NCBI RefSeq assembly: GCF_004803895.1
Contig: NZ_CP021978.1
Span: 6,572,001 to 6,636,000 of the forward strand
Reading direction: 5' to 3'
DNA from: Streptomyces hawaiiensis
Lineage (GTDB): Bacteria; Actinomycetota; Actinomycetes; Streptomycetales; Streptomycetaceae
DNA: 64,000 nucleotides
Positions within the stretch are counted from its first letter, which is position 1. Every line of letters begins with the position of its first letter. The position numbers and the translations under genes were made by a program. The notes beneath the pieces were generated by a model. The model did no database searches and was not told the DNA's origin. It worked only from the letters and a program-made list of their open reading frames with translations. This document shows positions 49,701 through 55,793 of the stretch, one piece after another.

Positions 49701-51499
49701 GGCAGGTCCGCGCCGCCCTCGCCCGTGCCTGCCAGGGACAGGGCGGTGACCAGGCCGTCGGCGAGGGACAGCTTCACCTGGTGGCCCGCCGAGTGGGCCA
49801 GGGTCAGCGGCAGGCCGTCGTCCGTGCGGTCGATGGTGATGGTGTGGCCGTTGCGTTCGGTGATGCCCGTCAGCCAGGCTTCGCCGTCGTCCCCTGGTTC
49901 GCTGCCGGGTGGGGCGGTGAAGTGGAAGGTCAGGCCGCTGTCGGGGTCGGTGACCGTGTAGTCGCCGTCGGCGTCGCGGGCCAGCAGGGCGCGGGCTCTG
50001 CCCGATGCCGGGGTGGTGGGCGCGCCGGGGACCGGGTGCGGGTAGGGGATCAGGAGGCCGTCGGCGGTGACGTGGACGACGCCGATGGCGTCGATCTCCA
50101 GTCGTTCGTCGACGGTGGAGGTCCAGGAGGGGCCGAGAAAGCGACCGACCGTGCAGCCGGACTCGGTGCGGCGGGTGAAGACCAGCGGCAGGATACCGGG
50201 TATCTCGAGGTCGGTCTGGGGCAGGAACATCCGGCCGGAGGCGAGGTCGACGGGGTCGGTGCCGTCGGTGGTGCGCTCGCCGTCGGGGCGGTTGTGGGTG
50301 CCGTCGGGGGCGTCGTCGAGCAGCCGGCGCGCCTTTGCGGCGTCGGCGGCCTCCTCGGCGATGCGGATGCCCTTGACCGCGGCGCCGCCGCCTCCGGTGG
50401 CGGCGGTCAGCGCGAGGTCGGGAATCAGCCTGCCGAAGCCCTCGGCCGGGTCCTTCATGAAGTCGCTGACCATCTGCTTGCCGGTGCCGACCGGGTCGTT
50501 GGCGGCGACGATCAGGCCGGCGGCGAGGCTGTTGAGGGATGTGGCGTACTCGGCCGGGTGCGTGATGTTGTACGGGTCGACGGGGTTGACGCTGCGGACG
50601 AAGTTGAGGATGCCCGCCGTGCCCTTGATGATCCCGCCCCCGACATGGTCGCCCATGATCTGGAACTCCTGGAACCCGCCGGCCAGTTGCTCGGCATAGG
50701 AGGGCTTTTGCGGGGCCATGTCGCGGGCGGCGCGGACCGCGGTGCGTGCCGTTTCCGCTGCCGAGTTCCGCTGCTTGCGGGCCTCGGCGAGGATGTCCTG
50801 CGCCTCCTGCATCAGCTTCTTGCCGGGGTCCTCGAACGTCGCCGCGGGCCTGGGCGGCAGCGAGGCCGGGTCGCGCTTGTCGGCGGGCTGGGCGTTGTAG
50901 CGGTCGACGGCGGCGTTGTAGCCGTCGACCTTCTTGCGGTGGGCGTCGGCGGCGTCCTCGGAGGCCTTGACGCCCTCCTTCCACTTGTCGATCGCCGTCT
51001 GCGCCTGTGCCTGCGCCCAGGTGATCGTGCCGGCGAACGCGTCGAGCGCGCCGAGCGCCTTCGCGCAGGCGTCGGCGGCGGCGTACCACTTGGGCGGCTG
51101 GGTGCTCACCGCGGTGCGCAGCGCGTTCGCCGTCTCGCCCTTGAGTCGGGAGGAGTCCAGGCCCTTGAGACCGTCACCGGCGTCGTCGAAGGCCGTCTGA
51201 AAGGCCCGGAGTTTGTCGGCGGTGGCGGTGACCTTGCTCGGGCTGCCGTAGATCAGCTTGGTCTTGTCCTCGGTCTGCCCGAGGTCCATCTCGTCGACCT
51301 CGGCGCCCATCCGGTTGGCGACCGACCGGGACTGCTCACGCACCCAGTCCGCGCCGGACTCCCAGCCGACGTCCTGCAGCCGGTCGGCGGTCCAGTTACC
51401 GGCGTCCTCGACCCGGTTGCCTGCCCATTCGACACCGTCCTCGACCGCGTCCTCGACCGAGTCGGGCGTGATGTCGCTGATGAAGTCGCCTATACCCAC
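46724..51499 (-). CDS. RHS-repeat polymorphic toxin with DUF6531 and variable tip
   Basis: This 1591-residue toxin starts at GTG 51499. Residues 1-330 are helical (WXG-type secretion-like region, then AGGFQEFQIMGDHVGGGIIK). DUF6531 follows at ~415-490 (TDPVDLASGRMFLPQTDLEI). YD repeats run from ~620 to ~1330 (for example YGYDRAGRLLQASGPDSELL). The RHS core end is FPGQYYDPETGLHYNLFRHY...DPLGLTPAPNP at ~1390-1450. The last 142 residues (1450-1591) are the tip: VVTGDKQLKHAPDYVYSPDP, RVVVEHTHDPAGPHFHAGKP and GGDHHLFYEGG. The His/Asp clusters suggest a metal-dependent nuclease, but the family was not recognised. RHS shells encapsulate the tip and deliver it to competitors. Confidence 0.92.
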   Translation of the reverse strand: MGIGDFISDITPDSVEDAVEDGVEWAGNRVEDAGNWTADRLQDVGWESGADWVREQSRSVANRMGAEVDEMDLGQTEDKTKLIYGSPSKVTATADKLRAFQTAFDDAGDGLKGLDSSRLKGETANALRTAVSTQPPKWYAAADACAKALGALDAFAGTITWAQAQAQTAIDKWKEGVKASEDAADAHRKKVDGYNAAVDRYNAQPADKRDPASLPPRPAATFEDPGKKLMQEAQDILAEARKQRNSAAETARTAVRAARDMAPQKPSYAEQLAGGFQEFQIMGDHVGGGIIKGTAGILNFVRSVNPVDPYNITHPAEYATSLNSLAAGLIVAANDPVGTGKQMVSDFMKDPAEGFGRLIPDLALTAATGGGGAAVKGIRIAEEAADAAKARRLLDDAPDGTHNRPDGERTTDGTDPVDLASGRMFLPQTDLEIPGILPLVFTRRTESGCTVGRFLGPSWTSTVDERLEIDAIGVVHVTADGLLIPYPHPVPGAPTTPASGRARALLARDADGDYTVTDPDSGLTFHFTAPPGSEPGDDGEAWLTGITERNGHTITIDRTDDGLPLTLAHSAGHQVKLSLADGLVTALSLAGTGEGGADLPLMNYGYQDGNLTTVTKPSGATTTFVYDDRRRVIAWIDSNNSRYDYIYDDHDRVIAEGGEAGHVQITLTYTEPDPETGHRTTTLTTTGGHTTRHLIDHRCRVIATTTPLGHTTRYAYDTRGNLLTRTDPLGRTTTHAYDENDRPVAVLRPDGSRLAMKPGPFGRCTDLHGPDGSRWVQSFDERGNRVAVTDPAGHTTQYAYDARGCLTSITDALGAVTTVRCDAMGQPVQVIDPAGGTTQIQRDVLGHARRVTDPTGGVTCLEWDPDGNLVRRETPNGTTESWTYDGEGNRLTHTDPIGGVFRFEYTHFDLVAARTQPNGGRYEFGYDAALRLTQVTNPQGARWTYEYDAAGRMVSETDFDGRTLIYRYDAAGQLISRTDSLGHVISFERDQLGQVIRKDADGEMTTYGYDRAGRLLQASGPDSELLYMYDRLGRVKSELVDGRAMSYAYNAVGRRTRRITPTGHVTTYTYNASGRPERLTAGGSPVVFTHDAAGRETARVFADFADPLTVTSAWDEAGRLSASHLTAGGRTLNSRTYSYRPDGHLSSSSDLLSGTRSFDLDAVGHVTAVHAQGWTERYAYDASGNLTEASWPASHPGNEATGPRTYAGTAITRAGAVRFEHDAIGRITLRQKTRLSRKPDTWRYEWDAENRLTSVIAPDGTRWRYRYDPLGRRVAKQRLADGESVAEEIRFAWDGMTLCEQTVHRPDLRNTVALTWDHRSGVPLSQTERILTADTRQDEVDRRFFAIATDLVGTPTELIGQDGDIAWRTRATLWGTTAWSSSSTAYTPLRFPGQYYDPETGLHYNLFRHYDPGTARYLTLDPLGLTPAPNPATYVHNPHTWSDPLGLSPYPRGEKGNPFENRADAEEAAYELAGVRYGEEPIAEWVVTGDKQLKHAPDYVYSPDPAHWGNFRQFETDSGSRVVVEHTHDPAGPHFHAGKPKIDDTRNFVNFGWDNARVQRPDGSLGYPESMERYAKINKPGGDHHLFYEGG

Positions 51500-51501
51500 C
51501 G

Positions 51502-52158
51502 TCAGTTCCCCCCGGACTCACCCTGCTGCTGCGCCTGCTGGGCGCGTTCCTCGGGCGAGGGCCCGAAGGTGTTGTCCAGTGCCTGGTTCCACTGCTCGTC
51601 GGATACCCCCGACGCGTCGATGATCGCCTGCGACCGCCGGCCGCCCTCACCCTCGGTGAGAACCGTGCGGCCGGTGTCCTTCCAGGTCTGCTCGATGTCC
51701 TGACCCGCCTGGTCGAACGACTCCGCGCTCCAGTCCGGGTTGAGGTAGTCCGGCGTGACGATGTCACCCCAGCCCTGCTGGGTGATCTCCTCCTCGGTGG
51801 CGTGCGGGTTGCCGCCCATCACGGAGTTGACGCCCACCTTCAGCGTGCCCTCGACGTACTGGTCGTGCTCCCACTGGGTGCCCGCCGCCAGGCCGAGGCG
51901 GTTCGCGAGCGCGCTGGCGTCGCCCACCAGGGCCCGCACACCCCACTCCCAGCGCTCGCAGAAGTCCTCGAAGTCGACCGAGAGGCCGTGGTGCCCGGCC
52001 TCCATCCCGGTCATCGCCAGCTCCGAAAAGCCCTTGCCCAGCACCGAACCGGTGGCGCCGCCCAGATCACCGAGCCCGTCGATGGTCGCGCCCACGCCCT
52101 GCGTGAACTTCGCGACAGACGCCTTGTCGAACTGCAGGTCAGCCCCGTCACCGCCCAT
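51502..52158 (-). CDS. RHS operon partner protein (WXG-like helical)
   Basis: This 218-residue protein is encoded 2 bases upstream of the RHS start. It is helical and Gly/Ala-rich at first (FTQGVGATIDGLGDLGGATG), then FCERWEWGVRALVGDASALA, with W-E-W-G in a helical pair as in WXG100-type substrates. It ends in an acidic Gln-rich tail (SPEERAQQAQQQGESGGN). Such proteins commonly precede RHS/DUF6531 toxins in Streptomyces and may act as secretion partner or chaperone with a type VII-like system. ATG 52158 overlaps the upstream gene by 11 bases. No signal peptide. Confidence 0.75.
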   Translation of the reverse strand: MGGDGADLQFDKASVAKFTQGVGATIDGLGDLGGATGSVLGKGFSELAMTGMEAGHHGLSVDFEDFCERWEWGVRALVGDASALANRLGLAAGTQWEHDQYVEGTLKVGVNSVMGGNPHATEEEITQQGWGDIVTPDYLNPDWSAESFDQAGQDIEQTWKDTGRTVLTEGEGGRRSQAIIDASGVSDEQWNQALDNTFGPSPEERAQQAQQQGESGGN

Positions 52159-52570
52159 GGCCCCGCCCCTCCTGCGCCTCGCCGGAGTCGACGGCGACGC
52201 CGTCCGCAACGATGCCGACGACCGGCGGGAAGAACATCGACCCGTCCTCGGTGGCGATGTCGACGGCCAGCCCAGCGGGCTCGTCCAGGGACGGCACGAC
52301 CTCGTCGACGATGCGCGCACCCAACAGCGCCGCGTAGTCCATGGGCTGATCACCGGATGCATGATGCAGGGCGAACCGGGCCAGTGCGGCCTCGTCGGTG
52401 AACCCGCAGATCCACCGCACCCCGCCCGACCACGCCGACCAAAGGCCCCCACCGGCCGTGGGCACCAGAAGGACCGAGCGACGCATCTCACCGACCAACG
52501 CCCGAGGGTCGCCGACTCCCCTTCGCTGCTCGGCGATTCGCTCGGCGAGCGCTGTCCTGGTCTGCTCCAC
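52148..52570 (-). CDS. SseB-like protein, first gene of the RHS operon
   Basis: This 140-residue protein has the SseB N-terminal-domain pattern: R-x-x-LLVP near ALVGEMRRSVLLVPTAGGG, then RWICGFTDEAALARFALHHA (FTDEEAL-x-RFA), and LDEPAGLAVDIATEDGSMFF-PPVVG. GTG 52570 follows GGGGAGGACCC. It overlaps the next gene by 11 bases, so the three genes form one operon. SseB-domain proteins are linked to specialised secretion, and a role in toxin loading or export fits but is inferred. Confidence 0.78.
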   Translation of the reverse strand: MEQTRTALAERIAEQRRGVGDPRALVGEMRRSVLLVPTAGGGLWSAWSGGVRWICGFTDEAALARFALHHASGDQPMDYAALLGARIVDEVVPSLDEPAGLAVDIATEDGSMFFPPVVGIVADGVAVDSGEAQEGRGHGR

Positions 52571-52719
52571 GGGTCCTCCCCGTCCTAGGTGACTGATGGC
52601 ACCGTAGATCAAGACGCACGCGAACATGTCGGCGGTTCTCCTGAAGGCTCATCATGGCCCTGCGTGTCGCCCTCAGTACGAGACCGCTGTGGAGACAGCC
52701 CTCACGGTGCAGATTCGCG

Positions 52720-52786
52720 CCAGGAGCCGCGTGCGCAGCTTCGGCATGTCCGTCACGCGGCCGCCCGGGTGCGGGACACGAGTTGC
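52720..52786 (+). repeat. Dispersed repeat C, copy 2 (67 bp)
   Basis: CCAGGAGCCGCGTGCGCAGC... to ...GGGACACGAGTTGC matches 22577-22643, including an unbroken GCATGTCCGTCACGCG core. Confidence 0.65.
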
Positions 52787-52964
52787 GGGAGGCGTCCCGG
52801 ATGAGGTGGGGCCCCTGTAACAGGTCCAGCGACTCGGCAGACGCCGCCGGAACTTCTCCCGTACAGCGCGAGGTCTCACCGCCGTGTTCGAGGAACTGGT
52901 GGCTGACGTCCTGTTGGCTCGCCTGGTCGAAGCGATTGAGTAAGGAAGCCGCCCCGGCCAGTCG

Positions 52965-52983
52965 TGACGCTCGTTTGACGCTC
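52965..52983 (+). repeat. Dispersed repeat A, copy 8
   Basis: TGACGCTCGTTTGACGCTC, with both octamers exact. Followed 41 bases later by TGACCTGCTG, the same order and near the same spacing as at 15840/15901. Together with copy 7 it encloses the RHS operon. Confidence 0.75.
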
Positions 52984-53100
52984 CGAGTGCCCGAAGGCTC
53001 CTCCGGCAGACCGGAAAACGGCAGCTGACCTGCTGGTATGTCACGGACATCGTATTGCGGCACCTCCGCCGTCGGCCGGGCGGCAGCCGCTGCCGGGATG

Positions 53101-53763
53101 TCAGGCGTTGCGTGGGGCGACCAGGCCGGACTCGTAGGCGAACACCACGAGTTGGGCCCGGTCGCGGGCGTGCAGTTTGGTCATGGCCCGGTTGATGTGG
53201 GTCTTCGCGGTCATCGGGCTGATCACCATGCGGTCGGCGATCTGGTCATTGGACAGGCCCTGTGCGGCCAGGGCGACTGCTTCGCGTTCGCGGCCGGTCA
53301 GCTCCGCGAGTGCGGCGCCGGTGGCGGTGGGGAGGGGCTGGGTGACGTACCGGTGGATCAGCTTGCGGGTGAGGGACGGGGCGAGCAGGGCGTCGCCGCG
53401 GGCGGCGACCCGTACGGCGTGCAGGAAGTCCTCCGGCACGATGTCCTTGACCAGGAACCCGGCGGCGCCGGCGCGCAGTGCCTCGAAGACGTACTCGTCC
53501 ATGCCGTAGTTGGTCAGCATGACGACGTGCACGCCGGTCAGGGCGGGGTCGGCGGCGATGCGCCGGGTCGCCTCGATGCCGTCCATGACCGGCATCTGGA
53601 TGTCGATGAGCGCGACATCGGGCAGACGCTCATGGGCGAGCGTCAAAGCCTCCCTGCCGTCGCCGGCCTCGGCCACCACCTCGATGTCGTCTTCGAGGTC
53701 GAGCAGCGCCCGGAAGCCGCTGCGGATGAGCGGCTGGTCGTCGACCAGCAGGACACGGATCAT
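53101..53763 (-). CDS. NarL/LuxR-type response regulator
   Basis: This 220-residue regulator has a receiver domain with phospho-acceptor Asp54 (VALIDIQMPVMDG), acidic pair Asp8/Asp9 and Lys ~105 (AGFLVKDIVPEDF). A LuxR helix-turn-helix follows (LTGREREAVALAAQGLSNDQ-IADRMVISPMTAKTHINRAM). Its start overlaps the histidine-kinase stop by 4 bases, so the pair is one operon. Targets are unknown; the tandem repeat at 55093-55118 is a candidate site. Confidence 0.93.
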   Translation of the reverse strand: MIRVLLVDDQPLIRSGFRALLDLEDDIEVVAEAGDGREALTLAHERLPDVALIDIQMPVMDGIEATRRIAADPALTGVHVVMLTNYGMDEYVFEALRAGAAGFLVKDIVPEDFLHAVRVAARGDALLAPSLTRKLIHRYVTQPLPTATGAALAELTGREREAVALAAQGLSNDQIADRMVISPMTAKTHINRAMTKLHARDRAQLVVFAYESGLVAPRNA

Positions 53764-54887
53764 GATGCTCGTTCCACGGGGAGTTCTGCCTGGATGGTGA
53801 AGCCGTGCCCGGTGCGCGGTCCGGCGCGCAGCCGGCCGCCGAGGGCGTTGACGCGTTCGCGCATGCCGAGCAGCCCGAGGCCGGGAACCGGGGCGTCATC
53901 GGGGGTGGCCTTGCCGTCGTCGTCGACCTGGACGGACAGCGTGGCGGGCCCGTACTCGATCCGGACTGTCGCGGTGGTGGCACAGGCGTGCCGGGCCGTG
54001 TTGGTCAACGCCTCCTGAACGATGCGGTAGGCGGTCCGGCCCACCGCGGCCGGCACGTCGTGCTGTTGCCCTTCGACCGTCAGCGTCGCGTCCAGACCCA
54101 TCGAACGGGCTCGCTCCACCAGTCCGGGCAGGTGCTCAAGGCTCTGCGGCGGGGTCGTGCCGTCGTCGCGCAGCGCTTCCAGGGTCGCGCGCAACTCCCT
54201 GGTCGCCTCACGCCCGGCCGCCCGGATCGCCAGCAGCGTCCCGGGCACCTGCTCGCCACGCCTGCGGGCCACGTGGACGGCGACCTCGGACTGCACCTTG
54301 ATGATCGAGATCTGGTGGGTGAGTGAATCGTGCAGCTCCCGCGCGATGTGCAGCCGCTCCTCGTCGGCCCGGTGCCGCGCGGTCTCCTCCCGGGTTCGCT
54401 CGGCCTCGTCCGCCCGCTGCTCGGCCTGCCGCAGCGCCTCCCCGGCGGCGAACGCGGCCACCAGCCAGGCGATTTCGAGTACGTTCCGGGCCTGCGCGAA
54501 TGCCTCGCGCGCCGACCCGTCGTTGAAGACCAGGGCCGCGAGGGGGAGGACGACGAGCAGGGACACCGATGCCGCCACCGCCAGGGTCCGGTGCCCGGTC
54601 CGCACGGCCCCGTACACCGCGACCAGGTACGACACGGCGAGCACGTCAAAACCGGCTGCCTCGTACCCCACCGCGAACAGTCCGGTGACGGCCAGCACGG
54701 CGATCGGAGCCCTGCGGCGCCCGACCAGCGTCAGACCGCCGGCCGCCAGCAGCACGGAGCCGAACAGCGCACGCGCTCCGGCCGGGTGCGGTCCGGACAA
54801 GCCGGTGCCCAGCAGCAGTGCCGCCACGCTGACGGCGATCGCCCAGTCCACGGCACCGGCCGGGACACGGAAACGCCCTGTGTCCAT
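53760..54887 (-). CDS. NarL-type sensor histidine kinase (HisKA_3)
   Basis: This 375-residue membrane kinase has four or five N-terminal spans (residues ~12-150) without a large outer domain, so it probably senses a membrane signal. A linker helix follows, then HisKA_3 with phospho-acceptor His186 in IARELHDSLTHQISII. The ATPase part has RIVQEALTNTARHA (N box) and GLGLLGMRERVNALGG (G box). ATG 54887 is the start. It phosphorylates the coupled response regulator. This arrangement is common in Streptomyces and often controls adjacent ABC transporters, but none is next to it here. Confidence 0.93.
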   Translation of the reverse strand: MDTGRFRVPAGAVDWAIAVSVAALLLGTGLSGPHPAGARALFGSVLLAAGGLTLVGRRRAPIAVLAVTGLFAVGYEAAGFDVLAVSYLVAVYGAVRTGHRTLAVAASVSLLVVLPLAALVFNDGSAREAFAQARNVLEIAWLVAAFAAGEALRQAEQRADEAERTREETARHRADEERLHIARELHDSLTHQISIIKVQSEVAVHVARRRGEQVPGTLLAIRAAGREATRELRATLEALRDDGTTPPQSLEHLPGLVERARSMGLDATLTVEGQQHDVPAAVGRTAYRIVQEALTNTARHACATTATVRIEYGPATLSVQVDDDGKATPDDAPVPGLGLLGMRERVNALGGRLRAGPRTGHGFTIQAELPVERAS

Positions 54888-55022
54888 GCGCGCACCCTAG
54901 CCGGGCGCTGCCTCCGGTGAGTCCCGCCCGCGGACGAGCGGCCGGCTACCGCGTCCGCGGTAGTGGCGCACCGCCTGCCGTATCCGCAGCAGTCGCCTGC
55001 CATGTCGAGGGCAGGCCGAAAA

Positions 55023-55055
55023 GACCGCACTCGCCGGACGACCGGCAGTGCGGTC
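55023..55055. terminator. Strong hairpin between kinase and DUF6223 genes
   Basis: GACCGCACT/AGTGCGGTC (9 bp) encloses a second GCCGG/CCGGC stem. It lies in the divergent gap, so no gene ends here; it may be a regulatory stem in the DUF6223 leader rather than a terminator. Confidence 0.4.
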
Positions 55056-55092
55056 GGCAGGCACGCTCGAGGCACAGCGAATCCCGGACGTT

Positions 55093-55118
55093 GTTCCCGC
55101 ACGAAGTTCCCGCACGAA
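55093..55118 (+). promoter_or_regulatory. Tandem 13-bp direct repeat upstream of DUF6223 gene
   Basis: GTTCCCGCACGAA occurs twice with no gap, 59 bases before GTG 55178. Head-to-tail 13-mers suit binding of a regulator dimer; the two-component system divergent to it is the obvious candidate. Confidence 0.5.
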
Positions 55119-55177
55119 GGATGCGCCGACGGTGGCGACCACGGCCGAACACGGCCGACTACGAAGGAGGAGACGGC

Positions 55178-55594
55178 GTGAGCGCAGCAGAGGTCCTGAC
55201 GGTGGCCGCCGAGGGCGGCGTCATCGGCGACGGGCGTACGGGGGCCAACCTGGCCCTCGGCGTGGGGCTGACCGGCGTGATCACCGGCTGGCTTGCCCTG
55301 GCCCGTGTCGCCGGCCGTATCAGCACCGGCAACGCGCGCACCGGCGCCATGTCGGCCATGGCGGTGGGCCTGCTCGGCACGGCTCTCGCGGTGGTGCATC
55401 TGGCCACCTCCAGCGGCGGGCCAGGCACCGGCAACGGGATGGTGGGAGCCATCGCGGCCATCCCCTTGGGGCTGATCGCCATGGCATTCGGGCGGCGGGC
55501 CCTCGCCCGCTCCCGTGCCGCGGAGGGGAACGGCGATCGCCTCGAACGCGGGCGGGAGTTCGGGTCCGCCTCACACGAATCGTCCGGACCTTGA
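55178..55594 (+). CDS. DUF6223-like small membrane protein
   Basis: This 138-residue protein has three or four spans (NLALGVGLTGVITGWLALAR, MSAMAVGLLGTALAVVHLAT, MVGAIAAIPLGLIAMAFGRR) and Gly-rich turns with GNARTGAM, followed by a hydrophilic tail. It resembles DUF6223 proteins found beside Streptomyces two-component systems. The GTG at 55178 has GAAGGAGGAGACGGC upstream. The open frame reaches back to 54917, but that part crosses the hairpin and the repeats and has poor codon bias. Divergent from the kinase gene, it may be part of the same response. Confidence 0.75.
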   Translation: MSAAEVLTVAAEGGVIGDGRTGANLALGVGLTGVITGWLALARVAGRISTGNARTGAMSAMAVGLLGTALAVVHLATSSGGPGTGNGMVGAIAAIPLGLIAMAFGRRALARSRAAEGNGDRLERGREFGSASHESSGP

Positions 55595-55793
55595 AGGGCG
55601 CGTCGGTGACCGGCGAGCCCAGCGGCCCGGATGCCCGGCGCGAAGCCGCCGGGAACAACGCCGAGTGGTGGCCACCGGCCACCGGCAGCGGGTACGTCCC
55701 CGGCCGGGGGCGGGGACCCGAGGAGGGGGCCGCCGACCCGCCTCTTTCATGGCCTGACCGGGCCGCCGCCCGCCCCAGTGGAGACGTTCCGGC

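Larger units (their letters stand above)
52571..53100. other. Repeat-rich right edge of the accessory region
   Basis: No gene is seen between the RHS operon start and the response-regulator gene. It holds repeat C copy 2 (52720-52786), repeat A copy 8 (52965-52983) and TGACCTGCTG (53025-53034). The RHS promoter should lie within the first ~100 bases; TGATCTACGGTGCC near 52600 (minus direction) is a possible element. Confidence 0.6.

Noticed and set aside
49370..51703. A 777-codon plus-strand open frame opposite the RHS gene
   Set aside because: Composition is Gly/Val/Ala-rich mirror translation; the RHS frame on the minus strand explains the region.
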